Below are positions 7,401 to 16,352 of a stretch of DNA of 64,000 bases, piece by piece. Made by a program: the position numbers and the translations under genes. The notes under the pieces were generated by a model. That model did not search any database. It had not been told where the DNA came from and saw nothing but the letters and a program-made list of their open reading frames with translations. The number at the start of each line of letters is the position of its first letter. Position 1 is the first letter of the stretch. Source of the stretch: Shinella kummerowiae (lineage in GTDB: Bacteria; Pseudomonadota; Alphaproteobacteria; Rhizobiales; Rhizobiaceae); assembly GCF_009827055.1 (NCBI RefSeq), contig NZ_WUMK01000011.1, positions 1 to 64,000 of the forward strand, given 5' to 3'.

Positions 7401-9640
7401 GTCCTTGCCTCCAAGACGGATTTCGCCATGTTCTCTCCAGACCGTGGCGCACGCGCGAGGCGTAGCGCGTTGGCGACCACGATGAGCGAGGACGAGGACA
7501 TCGCAAGGGCCGCTATAAGCGGCGTCACATATCCGCTGAATGCAATGGGCAGGCTGATGAGGTTATAGAGGGCGGCGAGCACGAAATTTTGTCGGATAAG
7601 TCCGGCCGCCTTTTCCACGCTATCGAACACATCCGTCACAACGCGCAGATCATTGCCAAGGAAAACGAAGTCAGCGGCGCTGCGGCCGACGTCACTCGCC
7701 GACGTCGGCGCCATGGATGCGTCTGCGGCGCGCAGCGCCGGCGCATCGTTGATCCCGTCGCCGATCATCAGCACCCCGTGCCCGGCCGCCTGCAGGTTCT
7801 TTATCGCCCGGACCTTTTCGGTAGGCAGAAGCCGGGCGCGCCTATCGGTGATGCCGAGCGCGTTGGCAACCACCTCGACGGCTTCGAGGGAATCACCGGA
7901 GAGCAGGACGACCTCAAAGTGGCGGGCTTTCAGCGTTGCGACCAGATCGCGCGCGCCAGGTCGGATATCTTCGCCAAAGCTGAAACGCGCAAGGGCCTCA
8001 CCGTTCTTCGAGAGCACGGTCATAACCGCTTCGTCCTGTGTGGTCAGAGCCCATTCAGGCCTGCCGAGCCGGTATAGGTCGCCGCCGAGGCGGCCTTCCA
8101 GCCCCATTCCCGCCGTCTCCCTCACATCCGTAAAGGTGGGCGGCTTCTCTGCGGAGACACCTGCTTCGGCTATCGCCCTTGCCATCGGGTGGATGGAGGT
8201 GCGGGCCAGAGCGGTGGCGAGTTTGAGCGCTTCCGGAGTGATCCCGTCAATGCCGAGCAGGCGAGGCGCCCCCGTCGTCAGCGTGCCCGTCTTGTCGAAG
8301 ACGACCGTATCGATCTCGCGCAGGCGTTCAAAAGCGGAGCCGTCGGTTGCCATCACACCGCGTTCGAAGAGGTGGCGGGCCAGAGTGACCTGTACCATGG
8401 GTACCGCGAGCCCCAGCGCGCAGGGGCAAGTGATGATGAGAACGGCGACCGCGATAGTGAGCGCGGTATGCAAATTACCGCTCGCGATGAACCAGATGAT
8501 GAAAGCGAGGACAGCGAGACTGTGAACAACGGGGGCATATAGGCCGGCTGCGCGGTCGGCGAGCCGCCGGTAGCGCGAGCGGCCATCCTCGGCCGCCTCG
8601 ATCATTCTCGTCATCTCGGCGACCGTGGAATCTGCCGGCGCGTTGGTGGCGCGCAGCACGAAGGGGTTGCCGAGGTTCAGTTCCCCCGCCTGCACGGCCT
8701 CCCCGGCGCGGACGCTGCGCCAAAGGCTTTCGCCGGTGATAAGGGCGGCGTCGAGTTCAGCGCGCCCGTTCTCCAACACCCCATCGGTCGGCACACGCTC
8801 GCCGGAAGCGATGCGAAGGCGCATCCGCGCCTTGATGTCTCCCAGTTCTACGAAGTCCAGCCTGCCGTCGTTTTGCAGCACGTTCGCCCCACGTGGGATC
8901 AGCCGTGTCAAGGCGGCGACAGCAGAGCGCGCTTTCCGACGCATCGCATGATCGAGCACCCGACCGATCAGCAGAACGAAGATCAGCGACGTGGCGGCCT
9001 CGAAATAGGCATGGGGAGCGTTGGTGACGGTGTCGTAAAGACTGAGCGTGAAGGTGAGGAGGATGCCGATAGAGATTGGCACGTCCATATTGGTGCGGCC
9101 ATGGGAGAGTGCCTGCCAGGCTGAGCGGTAGAAGCCCGCGCCTGCATAGAAAATTGCCGGCAGCGCAAGCAGTGCCGAGATTGCGTGGAACGTTTGTCGT
9201 GTCGCAGCGTCCGCCCCCGACCAGACTGAAACGGACAGCAGCATAACGTTCATGGAGCAGAAGCCGGCGACGGCGAGCGCACGCACCAGTCCCGCAAGAA
9301 TCTCATCCTCGCCGTCGATCTCGGCTGTGGGAAGGTTGGCCTCATATCCAATGGCTGTGATTGCTCCAAGGAGGTCTGGTGCAACCTGCCGATCTCGTTT
9401 CCAGTCGATCGTGACGCGGCGTAGCGAGAGGTTGGCGCGTGCCCGCTCAACGCCGGGCACCGCGGTGAGGGCGGCCTCGATCGCACCAATACAGGCACCG
9501 CAATGCATGGCGGGGATCGAGAGCACGCTCTGGCGAAGGCCGTTGCCGAGATCCTTGCTGGTCATCGCCAACTCGTCGGCTGAGAAGCCGGTACGCGATT
9601 GCGATATATCCAATCCTATCTCGGCGGCGCAGCAGGACAT
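7397..9640 (-). CDS. fixI: Copper-translocating P-type ATPase CcoI/FixI
   Basis: A 747-residue P1B-type ATPase that delivers copper for assembly of the cbb3 oxidase. An N-terminal heavy-metal domain shows MHCGACIGAIEAAL (about residues 44-57); the transmembrane part has the CPC motif in ITCPCALGLAVP; the phosphorylation loop has VVFDKTGTLTTG, and the hinge has GDGINDAPAL. It begins MSCCAAEIGLDIS, another cysteine pair. It follows the DUF2189 gene by 5 bases and overlaps fixS. FixI length and order are normal, but the usual partners FixG and FixH are not present upstream. Confidence 0.95.
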   Translation of the reverse strand: MSCCAAEIGLDISQSRTGFSADELAMTSKDLGNGLRQSVLSIPAMHCGACIGAIEAALTAVPGVERARANLSLRRVTIDWKRDRQVAPDLLGAITAIGYEANLPTAEIDGEDEILAGLVRALAVAGFCSMNVMLLSVSVWSGADAATRQTFHAISALLALPAIFYAGAGFYRSAWQALSHGRTNMDVPISIGILLTFTLSLYDTVTNAPHAYFEAATSLIFVLLIGRVLDHAMRRKARSAVAALTRLIPRGANVLQNDGRLDFVELGDIKARMRLRIASGERVPTDGVLENGRAELDAALITGESLWRSVRAGEAVQAGELNLGNPFVLRATNAPADSTVAEMTRMIEAAEDGRSRYRRLADRAAGLYAPVVHSLAVLAFIIWFIASGNLHTALTIAVAVLIITCPCALGLAVPMVQVTLARHLFERGVMATDGSAFERLREIDTVVFDKTGTLTTGAPRLLGIDGITPEALKLATALARTSIHPMARAIAEAGVSAEKPPTFTDVRETAGMGLEGRLGGDLYRLGRPEWALTTQDEAVMTVLSKNGEALARFSFGEDIRPGARDLVATLKARHFEVVLLSGDSLEAVEVVANALGITDRRARLLPTEKVRAIKNLQAAGHGVLMIGDGINDAPALRAADASMAPTSASDVGRSAADFVFLGNDLRVVTDVFDSVEKAAGLIRQNFVLAALYNLISLPIAFSGYVTPLIAALAMSSSSLIVVANALRLARAPRSGENMAKSVLEART

Positions 9641-9645
9641 GGTCG

Positions 9646-10455
9646 CTACCGCATTTCTTTATAGGCGTGCCAGGTGGCATGCCCGAGCCAGGGAAAGATC
9701 ACGACCAGACCCAGAAGCCCCGTCGCGACGGAGATGAGGAAAAGGCCGAGCACGATGGCGCCCCAGGCCAGCATGGGCGTGAGATTGTTCCAGACGAGCG
9801 CCGTGCTGACGCCCATGGCGGTCAACGCATCGACACGCCGGTCGAGCAGCATAGGGATGGAAAAGACGCTGACGGCGAAGGCAAAACCGGCGAACAGTGC
9901 CCCGATCAGGCTACCTACCAGCAGCATGGCCCAGCCGGTGGGCGTGGTGAAGAGCATCCCGGTGACGTAGTCGAGCCCAGGAAAAGGGCGCACACCGAAG
10001 AACAGCGCATAGACAAGGACTGCCGCGCGCATCCAAAGGAGCATCAGCATGGCGAGCAACATGCCGGTGAAGAATACCTGCGCGCCCGCTAGCGGACGCA
10101 CGGCCAGCATGGAGCGCAGCGTCGGCTGTGCGCCGGCCTCGATATCGCGGCTCTTGAGATAGAGGCCGGCGGCAACCAGCGGGCCGACGATCAGGAAACC
10201 CGCAAGTGCCGGGAAAAGGAAATAGTCCCGTCCGGTATGGAACATGTAGACGATGAAGACGATCGAGGCGATGAAGACCGCGAGCCCGTAGAGAAGGCTT
10301 GGTACCGGGTTGGTCCACAGATCGCGCCAGCCGCTGGCGAGCCACCGCATGGGCGCTTGTGCCGACAGGTGGCGCTTCCATTGCTCGTTGCGCATCTCCT
10401 CGATATCCGAGACTTCGGATACAAGTTCAGGCCTATGTTGCCTCGCAGCCATCAT
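9646..10455 (-). CDS. DUF2189 membrane protein in the cbb3 operon
   Basis: A 269-residue integral membrane protein with about six hydrophobic segments. The N-terminal half has RHLSAQAPMRWLASGWRDLW and the centre GFLIVGPLVAAGLYLKSRDIE; both fit DUF2189. The function is unknown. It takes the place where fixG/fixH usually stand, between fixP and fixI, with gaps of 9 and 5 bases, so it is clearly part of the operon. AGGAG precedes the ATG. A role in oxidase assembly is an inference from position. Confidence 0.8.
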   Translation of the reverse strand: MMAARQHRPELVSEVSDIEEMRNEQWKRHLSAQAPMRWLASGWRDLWTNPVPSLLYGLAVFIASIVFIVYMFHTGRDYFLFPALAGFLIVGPLVAAGLYLKSRDIEAGAQPTLRSMLAVRPLAGAQVFFTGMLLAMLMLLWMRAAVLVYALFFGVRPFPGLDYVTGMLFTTPTGWAMLLVGSLIGALFAGFAFAVSVFSIPMLLDRRVDALTAMGVSTALVWNNLTPMLAWGAIVLGLFLISVATGLLGLVVIFPWLGHATWHAYKEMR

Positions 10456-10464
10456 CGTCTCCTG

Positions 10465-10662
10465 TCAGCACGCAGACTTGGCCGCGCGATATTCGCCCGG
10501 CGTTCCGCTTTTATCCTTTAGATGCGCCACGCAGCCCGTCTGGCTGGAGACTGCGACGTAAACGAGATGGGCATTGGCGCCCACGAAGACGACGATCGTT
10601 GCCGCCGCCAGAATCCAAAGGAGGTGAAACCCTCGCGGGCGGGCGGGCGCGGCATCCGTCAT
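10465..10662 (-). CDS. Small single-helix protein between fixP and DUF2189
   Basis: A 65-residue protein with one membrane helix (FHLLWILAAATIVVFVGANAHLVYVAV) and a short C-terminal tail containing two cysteines (TGCVAHLKDKSG and KSAC at the end). The ATG directly follows the fixP stop. The helix followed by YVAV is faintly like the N-terminus of FixH, but the FixH domain is absent, so I do not assign that name. Confidence 0.7.
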   Translation of the reverse strand: MTDAAPARPRGFHLLWILAAATIVVFVGANAHLVYVAVSSQTGCVAHLKDKSGTPGEYRAAKSAC

Positions 10663-11544
10663 CTAGGGTGCCCTCTTTCCGAGGTCGTCGACATAGAGCG
10701 CCAGCACCTTTATCTCGGCCGGCGCCAGCCGCTCGTCCCAGGTCGGCATATGCCCCTGCCGGCCGCCGTGGATGGTCGCGATGATGCGCTGCAGGCTGCC
10801 GCCGTAGATCCATCGGTTGTCCGTGAGATTGGGAGCGCCAAGTTCCGGATTGCCCTTGGCGTCCTCGCCATGGCAGGCAATGCAGGTCGTCTGGAAAACC
10901 TCGCGGCCCCGGTCCATCTGATCGACGTTGTCGGCGGTGGACACGGCCGGATCGCTAAGGGAGGCAACGTAGCTCGCGACGTCCACTACCTGTCCGGCGT
11001 CGAGCATCTCATCGCGGCCGAATGCGGGCATCTGGCCGACGCGGCTTTCCGCATGGCGCGAATTGATGCCTACTGTCAGCGTCTGCGCGATCGCTTCCGG
11101 CCCGCCACCCCAGATCCAGTCGTCGTCTGTGAGGTCGGGATAGTTCTCGCGGCCCTTGCCGTCGCGGCCGTGGCAGGCGGCGCAATTGTCGCCGAAGAGC
11201 TGATGGCCGTTGACACGCACCGTCTCCATCAGCGGTTCGTCGGCGCGAACCTCGTCGTAGGACAGGCTTTCGATGCGTGAAACCCAAGGGGCCCGCTCCC
11301 CGATGCCCTCCGTGATCGACGCCTCGACGGTTGCTTTTTGGTCGGCGCCGAGCACGCCCTTTGTATAAGTCTTGCCGAGTGGCCAGGTAGGCATCAGCAC
11401 CCACCAGAGCACGGCGAAGATATGCGTGACGATAAGAAAGAGCAGGACGCCGCGCGGAATGGGCGTGTCGAGCTCGCGGATACCGTTCCAGATATGGCCC
11501 GTCGTCTTGCGGCCGCTGACGGGGTCGACCTCTTTTACTTCCAT
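10663..11544 (-). CDS. fixP: cbb3 oxidase diheme cytochrome c subunit CcoP/FixP
   Basis: A 293-residue membrane-anchored cytochrome c that passes electrons to the catalytic subunit. It starts MEVKEVDPVSGRKTTGHIWNG, the typical FixP N-terminus, followed by one anchor helix (about residues 31-53). Two heme sites are visible, CAACHGRDGKG and CIACHGEDAKG, each with a later methionine ligand (GQMPAFG and GHMPTWD). The ATG at 11544 lies inside the end of fixQ (10-base overlap). Confidence 0.95.
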   Translation of the reverse strand: MEVKEVDPVSGRKTTGHIWNGIRELDTPIPRGVLLFLIVTHIFAVLWWVLMPTWPLGKTYTKGVLGADQKATVEASITEGIGERAPWVSRIESLSYDEVRADEPLMETVRVNGHQLFGDNCAACHGRDGKGRENYPDLTDDDWIWGGGPEAIAQTLTVGINSRHAESRVGQMPAFGRDEMLDAGQVVDVASYVASLSDPAVSTADNVDQMDRGREVFQTTCIACHGEDAKGNPELGAPNLTDNRWIYGGSLQRIIATIHGGRQGHMPTWDERLAPAEIKVLALYVDDLGKRAP

Positions 11545-11705
11545 GGGCCATCGTCCTCGTCGAAAATCTCCCGCTCCGCCCGTTCGAAACGCTCCCGGTT
11601 GGAGGGCAGGAAGGTGTAGATCAGCACGCAGATCGAAAAGCCCATCAGGTAAAACAGGCCCCACAATTTCGCGCCTTCGAGCAGTGTCTCGTGTGTCAGC
11701 GCCAT
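11535..11705 (-). CDS. fixQ: cbb3 oxidase small subunit CcoQ/FixQ
   Basis: A 56-residue protein read directly from the sequence: it begins MALTHETLLEGAKLWGLFY and ends DEDDGPWK, with a single helix around LMGFSICVLIYTFLP. The position between fixO and fixP, the size and the helix are those of CcoQ, which stabilises the cbb3 complex. GAGGTGACG precedes the ATG. It overlaps the fixP start by 10 bases. Confidence 0.9.
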   Translation of the reverse strand: MALTHETLLEGAKLWGLFYLMGFSICVLIYTFLPSNRERFERAEREIFDEDDGPWK

Positions 11706-11714
11706 CTCGTCACC

Positions 11715-12467
11715 TCAATTGTCCGGATCCGGCATCTGTTCCGGCGCGGCAGTGTTCTCATAGGCCGCGCGGGTGAGCTGGCCGAGTACCTGGAGATAGG
11801 CCACGAGCGCGTCCATCTCCGTCACATTGGTTGTCACACCGTCAAAGGCCGAGACCTGCGTCGCCTCGCCGTAGCGTTCCGTGACGCCGGACGATTGCTC
11901 GCTGTCGGGCACGGCCTGGCCATAGGCGTCGCGCGCGGCGTTCTCGATCATCTCGTCGGTATAGGGCACGCCGACGGCACGCTGCGCGCGAAGTGCCAGC
12001 GGCAGGTCGGCCAGCTTCAGCGGGTTGGTGCCAAGCCAGCGGTAGGACGGCATGTTGGATTCCGGTACGACGTCGCGCGGATTGTTGAGATGGGCGACGT
12101 GCCAGAAATCGGAATATTTGCCGCCGATGCGAGCAAGGTCCGGGCCGGTGCGCTTCGAGCCCCACAGCATCGGGTGATCGTATTTCGATTCGACGGCGAG
12201 CGAATAGGGACCGTAGCGCTCCACCTCGTCACGGAGCGTGCGGATCATCTGGCTATGGCAGGCGTAACAGCCTTCACGCACGTAGATGTCGCGGCCGGCA
12301 AGTTCCAGCGGCGTATAGAGGCGCATGTCGGAGACGGTCTCGACCGTGTCGTCGATTGTGAAGAGTGGAGCGATCTCCACGATGCCGCCGACGCTTGCGG
12401 CGGCGATAATGGCCAGCATGAAGCCCGTTGCGGAGCGTTCGAGTTTCCTGTGCATCAGTTCCGGCAT
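11715..12467 (-). CDS. fixO: cbb3 oxidase monoheme cytochrome c subunit CcoO/FixO
   Basis: A 250-residue protein with an N-terminal membrane anchor (GFMLAIIAAASVGGIVEIAPLF) and one c-type heme site, EGCYACHSQMIR. The conserved SKRTGPDLARIGGKYSD and PESNMPSYRWL segments, the latter holding the methionine ligand, are present. It sits 3 bases from the fixN stop and 9 bases ahead of fixQ, the invariant order of this operon. Confidence 0.95.
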   Translation of the reverse strand: MPELMHRKLERSATGFMLAIIAAASVGGIVEIAPLFTIDDTVETVSDMRLYTPLELAGRDIYVREGCYACHSQMIRTLRDEVERYGPYSLAVESKYDHPMLWGSKRTGPDLARIGGKYSDFWHVAHLNNPRDVVPESNMPSYRWLGTNPLKLADLPLALRAQRAVGVPYTDEMIENAARDAYGQAVPDSEQSSGVTERYGEATQVSAFDGVTTNVTEMDALVAYLQVLGQLTRAAYENTAAPEQMPDPDN

Positions 12468-12470
12468 CGG

Positions 12471-14129
12471 CTACTCCGCAGGCGTGGGGGTTGCGCCGCT
12501 GATCTGTCGCTCGTCGCCCGGCGAATCGTCGTCGAGGGCAAGCGTCGCGGCGGCGGGCGTACGAACGGTCATCCAGATATTATAGGCTGCGACGATCGCT
12601 CCGATGAGGAAGAGAAGGCCGCCGAAGGCGCGCGCGATGTAATAGGGGTACATCGCCAGCAGCGTGTCCACGAAGGAATAGACGAGGGTGTTGTCTGGAG
12701 AATAGGTGCGCCACATGAGACCCTGGATGATACCCGAGTTCCACATGGCGAAGACGTAGATGAGCGTTCCCGCCAGCGCGAGCCAGAAGTGGACCTCGAC
12801 CAGGATCGCCGAGTGCATCCGCTCCCGCTTCCAGATCGCCGGCACCAGCGTGTAGAGCGAACCGAAGGTGATCATCGCGACCCAGCCGAGCGCGCCAGCG
12901 TGAACGTGGCCAACCGTCCAGTCGGTATAGTGAGAAAGGGCGTTGACCGGGCGAATTGCCATGAACGAACCTTCGAAAGTGGAAAGTCCGTAAAAGAACG
13001 CCGCCATCATCATGAAACGAAGGGTCGCGTCGTCGCGTACCTTGTGCCAGGCGCCGTTGAGGGTCAGCAGCGCGTTGCCCGCCGAGGCCCAGGAGGGTAC
13101 AAGCAGCATTACGGAGAAGGTCATGCCGAGGTTCTGCACCCAGTGGGGCAGGGCGGTGTAGTGCAGGTGATGCGAGCCCGCCCACATGTAGAAGAAGGTG
13201 ATGCCCCAGAAGCTGAGTATCGACAGCCGGTAGGAAAAGATCGGCCGCTCCGCGCGTTTGGGGAGGTAGTAGTAAAGCATTGCCAGGAAGCCGGCGGTCA
13301 GGAAAAACGCCACGGCATTGTGCCCGTACCACCATTGCACCATGGAATCCTGCACGCCCGCCCAGATCGTGTAGCTCTTCGCATGAGCAAACGAGAGCGG
13401 AACCGCGAGATTGTTCACGATGTGCAGGATGGCTACGACGATGATAAACGCCATGTAGTACCAGTTGGCCACATAAATATGAGGCTCCTTCCGGCGGGCA
13501 AGCGTACGCACATAAAGCACGAAATAGGTGACCCAGACGATAACCAGCCAGATATCGGCGTACCATTCGGCTTCCGCATATTCCTTGGACTGGGTAACGC
13601 CGAGGAAATAGCCGGAAATCGCAATTAGACAGAAGAGGTTGAAGCCGAGGAGCACGAACCAGGGCGAAAGCTGATCGGCAAGGCGCGCCCGCGATGTTCG
13701 CTGAACGACATGGAACGAGGTGGTGATCAGCGCATTGCCGCCGAAGCCGAAGATGACGCCGGACGTATGTGCCGGGCGGATGCGGCCGAAGCTTGCCCAC
13801 GACGTATCGAAGTTGAGACTGGGCCAGGCGAGCTGCGCGGCTGCCCACACGCCGATGAACATGCCGAAAATCGCCCAGAACAGCGTCAATCCCACGCCGA
13901 CCTTGATCGGATCGTCATAGTAGCGGGTGAGGCGGGCGGCGCTCGGCGGCGTGCCGAAGGCGCCGGAGAGGAGTAAGAAGAGCAGCGCGAGACAGTAGAC
14001 GAGAACCATAGCCCCGTGGATGCCGAGCACATCGGATCGTCCCGCAGCGGCCATTGCGATGCCGATGATTGCGAGCACGATCAGGATGATCGCACCGAAG
14101 TCCCGTTCCCCCGTCGTGAGTTGCCCCAT
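12471..14129 (-). CDS. fixN: cbb3 oxidase catalytic subunit CcoN/FixN
   Basis: A 552-residue, 12-helix heme-copper oxidase subunit that reduces oxygen with high affinity. Signature regions include IRPAHTSGVIFGFGGNA, WWYGHNAVAFFLTAGFLAMLYYY with the CuB histidine, and YMWAGSHHLHYTALPHW. It is the first gene of an operon reading fixN-fixO-fixQ-fixP and onward to fixI-fixS. A FixK/FNR box lies about 135 bases upstream (14264-14277), consistent with induction at low oxygen. Confidence 0.96.
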   Translation of the reverse strand: MGQLTTGERDFGAIILIVLAIIGIAMAAAGRSDVLGIHGAMVLVYCLALLFLLLSGAFGTPPSAARLTRYYDDPIKVGVGLTLFWAIFGMFIGVWAAAQLAWPSLNFDTSWASFGRIRPAHTSGVIFGFGGNALITTSFHVVQRTSRARLADQLSPWFVLLGFNLFCLIAISGYFLGVTQSKEYAEAEWYADIWLVIVWVTYFVLYVRTLARRKEPHIYVANWYYMAFIIVVAILHIVNNLAVPLSFAHAKSYTIWAGVQDSMVQWWYGHNAVAFFLTAGFLAMLYYYLPKRAERPIFSYRLSILSFWGITFFYMWAGSHHLHYTALPHWVQNLGMTFSVMLLVPSWASAGNALLTLNGAWHKVRDDATLRFMMMAAFFYGLSTFEGSFMAIRPVNALSHYTDWTVGHVHAGALGWVAMITFGSLYTLVPAIWKRERMHSAILVEVHFWLALAGTLIYVFAMWNSGIIQGLMWRTYSPDNTLVYSFVDTLLAMYPYYIARAFGGLLFLIGAIVAAYNIWMTVRTPAAATLALDDDSPGDERQISGATPTPAE

Positions 14130-14263
14130 CTCCGATCTCCCTCACCAACTTCAAGGCACGAGACACTGCAACGCGCTCGTGTTCAGGAACGCATATTGGC
14201 AAACCTGAAGTCAAGGACGTGGTGGGATTAAATGAAGTTGGCACGACAATCTCAAGCCAGAAC

Positions 14264-14277
14264 TTGACGAAAATCAA
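14264..14277 (-). promoter_or_regulatory. FixK/FNR-type box upstream of fixN
   Basis: TTGACGAAAATCAA fits the FNR/FixK consensus TTGA-N6-TCAA exactly. It lies in the 369-base region between fixN and the next gene. The rest of that region shows no gene that I can support. Confidence 0.8.
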
Positions 14278-14498
14278 GTTTAGGCCAGAACGGTGCAATG
14301 AGACCTCTTTGCGCAGCGGCAATTGCCGAAGCAACGCGGGTAGGCAGCCGGAGAACGCGTTGCCAAAATCCCGCAGTTTTATCAAAGGTACGACTAATTA
14401 TGAAGCGACTAATTTAGCGAAGGTCTTATTTCTCGTTACGCTGACCGGTTCGCCTAAGGCTTGTTCAAATTCTCATTATGGGGTCTCGTAGCTAATCT

Positions 14499-14801
14499 CT
14501 ACGATAACGTCTTGATTGTTCCAATCACGCGAAGTTCGTCCACGGCTTGGTTGATTAATTCCTCGAGTCTCGAGATCAGCCTGCTGTTATTACCGTCGTC
14601 GTTGCGGGAAATCGCATTGATCAAAAATAATAAAGTCTCTCGGTACTCGGCCAAATTGCGAGGTTTGTAGCTCATAACGGCCTCGAAGATCGCCTCGACG
14701 CCTTTATCCAAACTATCAAACACGGAACCCTCACAGTGATGGAGAGAATTATACAGTTGTTGCCGCATCTCGTGAAATCTGCCGATCAATGCGATCACCA
14801 T
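14499..14801 (-). CDS. Hypothetical helical protein
   Basis: A 100-residue acidic, mostly helical protein with segments FHEMRQQLYNSLHH and LISRLEELINQAVDEL. The start at 14801 is chosen because GGAGG lies about 7 bases upstream; longer starts (14816 ATG, 14840 GTG) are possible. I recognise no family. It lies between the cbb3 operon and the pseudoazurin gene. The codon use is less GC-rich than in its neighbours, which hints at separate origin. Confidence 0.5.
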   Translation of the reverse strand: MVIALIGRFHEMRQQLYNSLHHCEGSVFDSLDKGVEAIFEAVMSYKPRNLAEYRETLLFLINAISRNDDGNNSRLISRLEELINQAVDELRVIGTIKTLS

Positions 14802-14972
14802 TCCAGCCTCCTCCATGGGTAAGAGCGTCAACCGTACCACGCTCGATGACGGCGACCTATCGTTAGGATCAGCGAGCGATCCCCGCCATGTTGGTATGAG
14901 ATGAGAGGGTCAGCGGCCTTAGGCAAGTTCGCACGCACGGTTCTGCCGACGAGGCGCATCTCTTCCCGTTGT

Positions 14973-14986
14973 TTGATCAACGTCAA
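14973..14986 (+). promoter_or_regulatory. FixK/FNR-type box upstream of pseudoazurin
   Basis: TTGATCAACGTCAA matches TTGA-N6-TCAA. It lies about 70 bases upstream of the pseudoazurin start, a suitable activator position. It shares the half-sites with the box upstream of fixN, not the TTG-N8-CAA form seen in the nor/nir promoters. Confidence 0.8.
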
Positions 14987-15056
14987 AGAAGGGAGATGCC
15001 CCGTCGCCTATCCTTTGCATATGAACGTATGACGTTCGTCAGCAAGGAGAACTTTA

Positions 15057-15503
15057 GTGCGTATCATAGCAAAGTGCATCGTCGGCGCCGCAGCAACCTT
15101 CATCTCGCTTGCCCTTCCGGCGGGTGCGGCAGACTTCGAAGTGCACATGCTCAACAAGGGCGCCGAAGGCGCCATGATGTTCGAGCCCGCTTTCGTTAAG
15201 GTCGCCCCCGGCGATACCGTCACGTTCATTCCCACCGACAAGGGCCACAATGTCGAAACGATCAAAGGTTTCATCCCTGAGGGGGCAGAAGCCTTCAAGA
15301 GCAAAATGAACGAGACCTATAAGGTCACCTTCGACAAACCTGGCGCCTATGGCGTCAAATGCACACCGCATGTCGGTATGGGCATGGTGGGCGTCGTCGT
15401 GGTCGGCGATGCACCGTCCAACCTCGAGGCCGTCAAAACCGGCAAGCTGCCGAAGAAGGCTCGCGAGCGCATGGATGCGGCCATCGCAGGGCTGGGCCAG
15501 TAA
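15057..15503 (+). CDS. Pseudoazurin (type 1 copper protein)
   Basis: A 148-residue periplasmic blue copper protein that can donate electrons to copper nitrite reductase. It has a signal peptide ending PAGAA, and the mature protein shows the copper ligands in [11 protein letters not shown] (His), [12 protein letters not shown] (Cys, His, Met). GTG start with AAGGAG 8 bases upstream. A FixK/FNR box precedes it and a hairpin follows. A second pseudoazurin-like gene lies at 36449-36895; this one, under oxygen-type control beside the denitrification genes, is the better candidate partner of NirK. Confidence 0.93.
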   Translation: MRIIAKCIVGAAATFISLALPAGAADFEVHMLNKGAEGAMMFEPAFVKVAPGDTVTFIPTDKGHNVETIKGFIPEGAEAFKSKMNETYKVTFDKPGAYGVKCTPHVGMGMVGVVVVGDAPSNLEAVKTGKLPKKARERMDAAIAGLGQ

Positions 15504-15525
15504 ACACGCGAACAAATCGAAGAAG

Positions 15526-15559
15526 AGGGCCGGAGAAAACGATCTCCCTCCGGCTCCTT
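15526..15559 (+). terminator. Probable terminator after pseudoazurin
   Basis: GGCCGGAG and CTCCGGC form a stem within 15526-15559, closing about 12 loop bases, 23 bases after the stop codon. There is no long T run. Confidence 0.45.
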
Positions 15560-15692
15560 ACGCAATCTCTCTCAACTGAGACATTAAGTACGAGCCGATC
15601 CAAAACACGATTGTGTCGTTGGCAGGAACATGAGGACCGGTCGGACTTCGAAATCAACTATGTTCTCGGCCTGAGCCGGCTGGCGGAGCGCC

Positions 15693-16004
15693 ATGACAAA
15701 GATCGCAAAAGATGCACCGTCGTCACAACAGAGCTCTTACAAGGAGTTTTTCCTGGACGTGGCGTTTATCGCGAGAACCTTCGATATGAGCGAGGCTCGA
15801 GTGTGCGCGCTTATGACGCGGAAGCTCTTCAGGAGCGTCGTGGAGAAGGGCGTGGGCGACGACGACGGTCTCTGGAGGCTGACGCTGCGTTGCGGCAACA
15901 GGGCCTGGCAAGGCATTGTGACGAGCAATGGCGATGTCGAACGGCAAACACTCGGTCATGTTCCCGCCACTCGAGATTTGAAGAACAAGCAATCGCGGAT
16001 TTGA
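15693..16004 (+). CDS. DUF6522-like small protein
   Basis: A 103-residue soluble protein. The segment FFLDVAFIARTFDMSEARVCALM looks like a degenerate HTH, and GLWRLTLRCGNRAWQGIV looks like a small beta sheet. The layout agrees with DUF6522 proteins of rhizobia, as far as I can judge by eye; no function is known for them. It stands alone between pseudoazurin and the ubiX end. The family name needs a profile search. Confidence 0.6.
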   Translation: MTKIAKDAPSSQQSSYKEFFLDVAFIARTFDMSEARVCALMTRKLFRSVVEKGVGDDDGLWRLTLRCGNRAWQGIVTSNGDVERQTLGHVPATRDLKNKQSRI

Positions 16005-16029
16005 GAGCTATTAGGGAGATTTCCTGACG

Positions 16030-16233
16030 TTGATAATTCATCCAGATGATCGCGCCCTGTTTTTCAGGCGAGAAGAGCACATTGAGGCCGTCTTCGGCGC
16101 TTTGAACAGCCATTCGGCTGTCGATAGCGAACTGCTCGCCGCGATGCTCGAAAGCTTGGAACAAGCCAGCAGCCTGGCATTGGGCAGCCTTCCACAAGAC
16201 TCACCTCGATTTCCACATCGGCGCTACGGGTGA
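16030..16233 (+). CDS. Possible small acidic protein
   Basis: A 67-residue frame starting at a TTG with GGGAG 11 bases upstream. The product has a helical middle part (SELLAAMLESLEQASSLALG). No family is recognised and the non-ATG start weakens the call. It follows the DUF6522-like gene by 25 bases in the same direction and could be co-transcribed. Confidence 0.35.
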   Translation: MIIHPDDRALFFRREEHIEAVFGALNSHSAVDSELLAAMLESLEQASSLALGSLPQDSPRFPHRRYG

Positions 16234-16352
16234 AGAGCCGCGGTCTTCAGTTTTTCACATTGAAGACCGATGTGTAAAATAGCCCATGCAATTCAAGCAG
16301 AGCAGTATTGTCCGCAGCGCTGCAAGATCTTGCTGCCGTCGTCAACTCTGTA

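Noticed and set aside
10465-10662. Naming the 65-residue protein FixH
   Set aside because: Only a weak likeness in one helix; the FixH periplasmic domain is missing.
11691-13628. A long open frame on the plus strand opposite fixN and fixO (645 codons)
   Set aside because: It is a mirror of the GC-rich cbb3 genes; the product is an arginine- and histidine-rich low-complexity string with no family pattern, while the minus strand encodes complete FixN and FixO.
14219-14491. A 90-codon frame in the fixN upstream region
   Set aside because: It covers the FixK/FNR box and has no ribosome site or protein-like composition.
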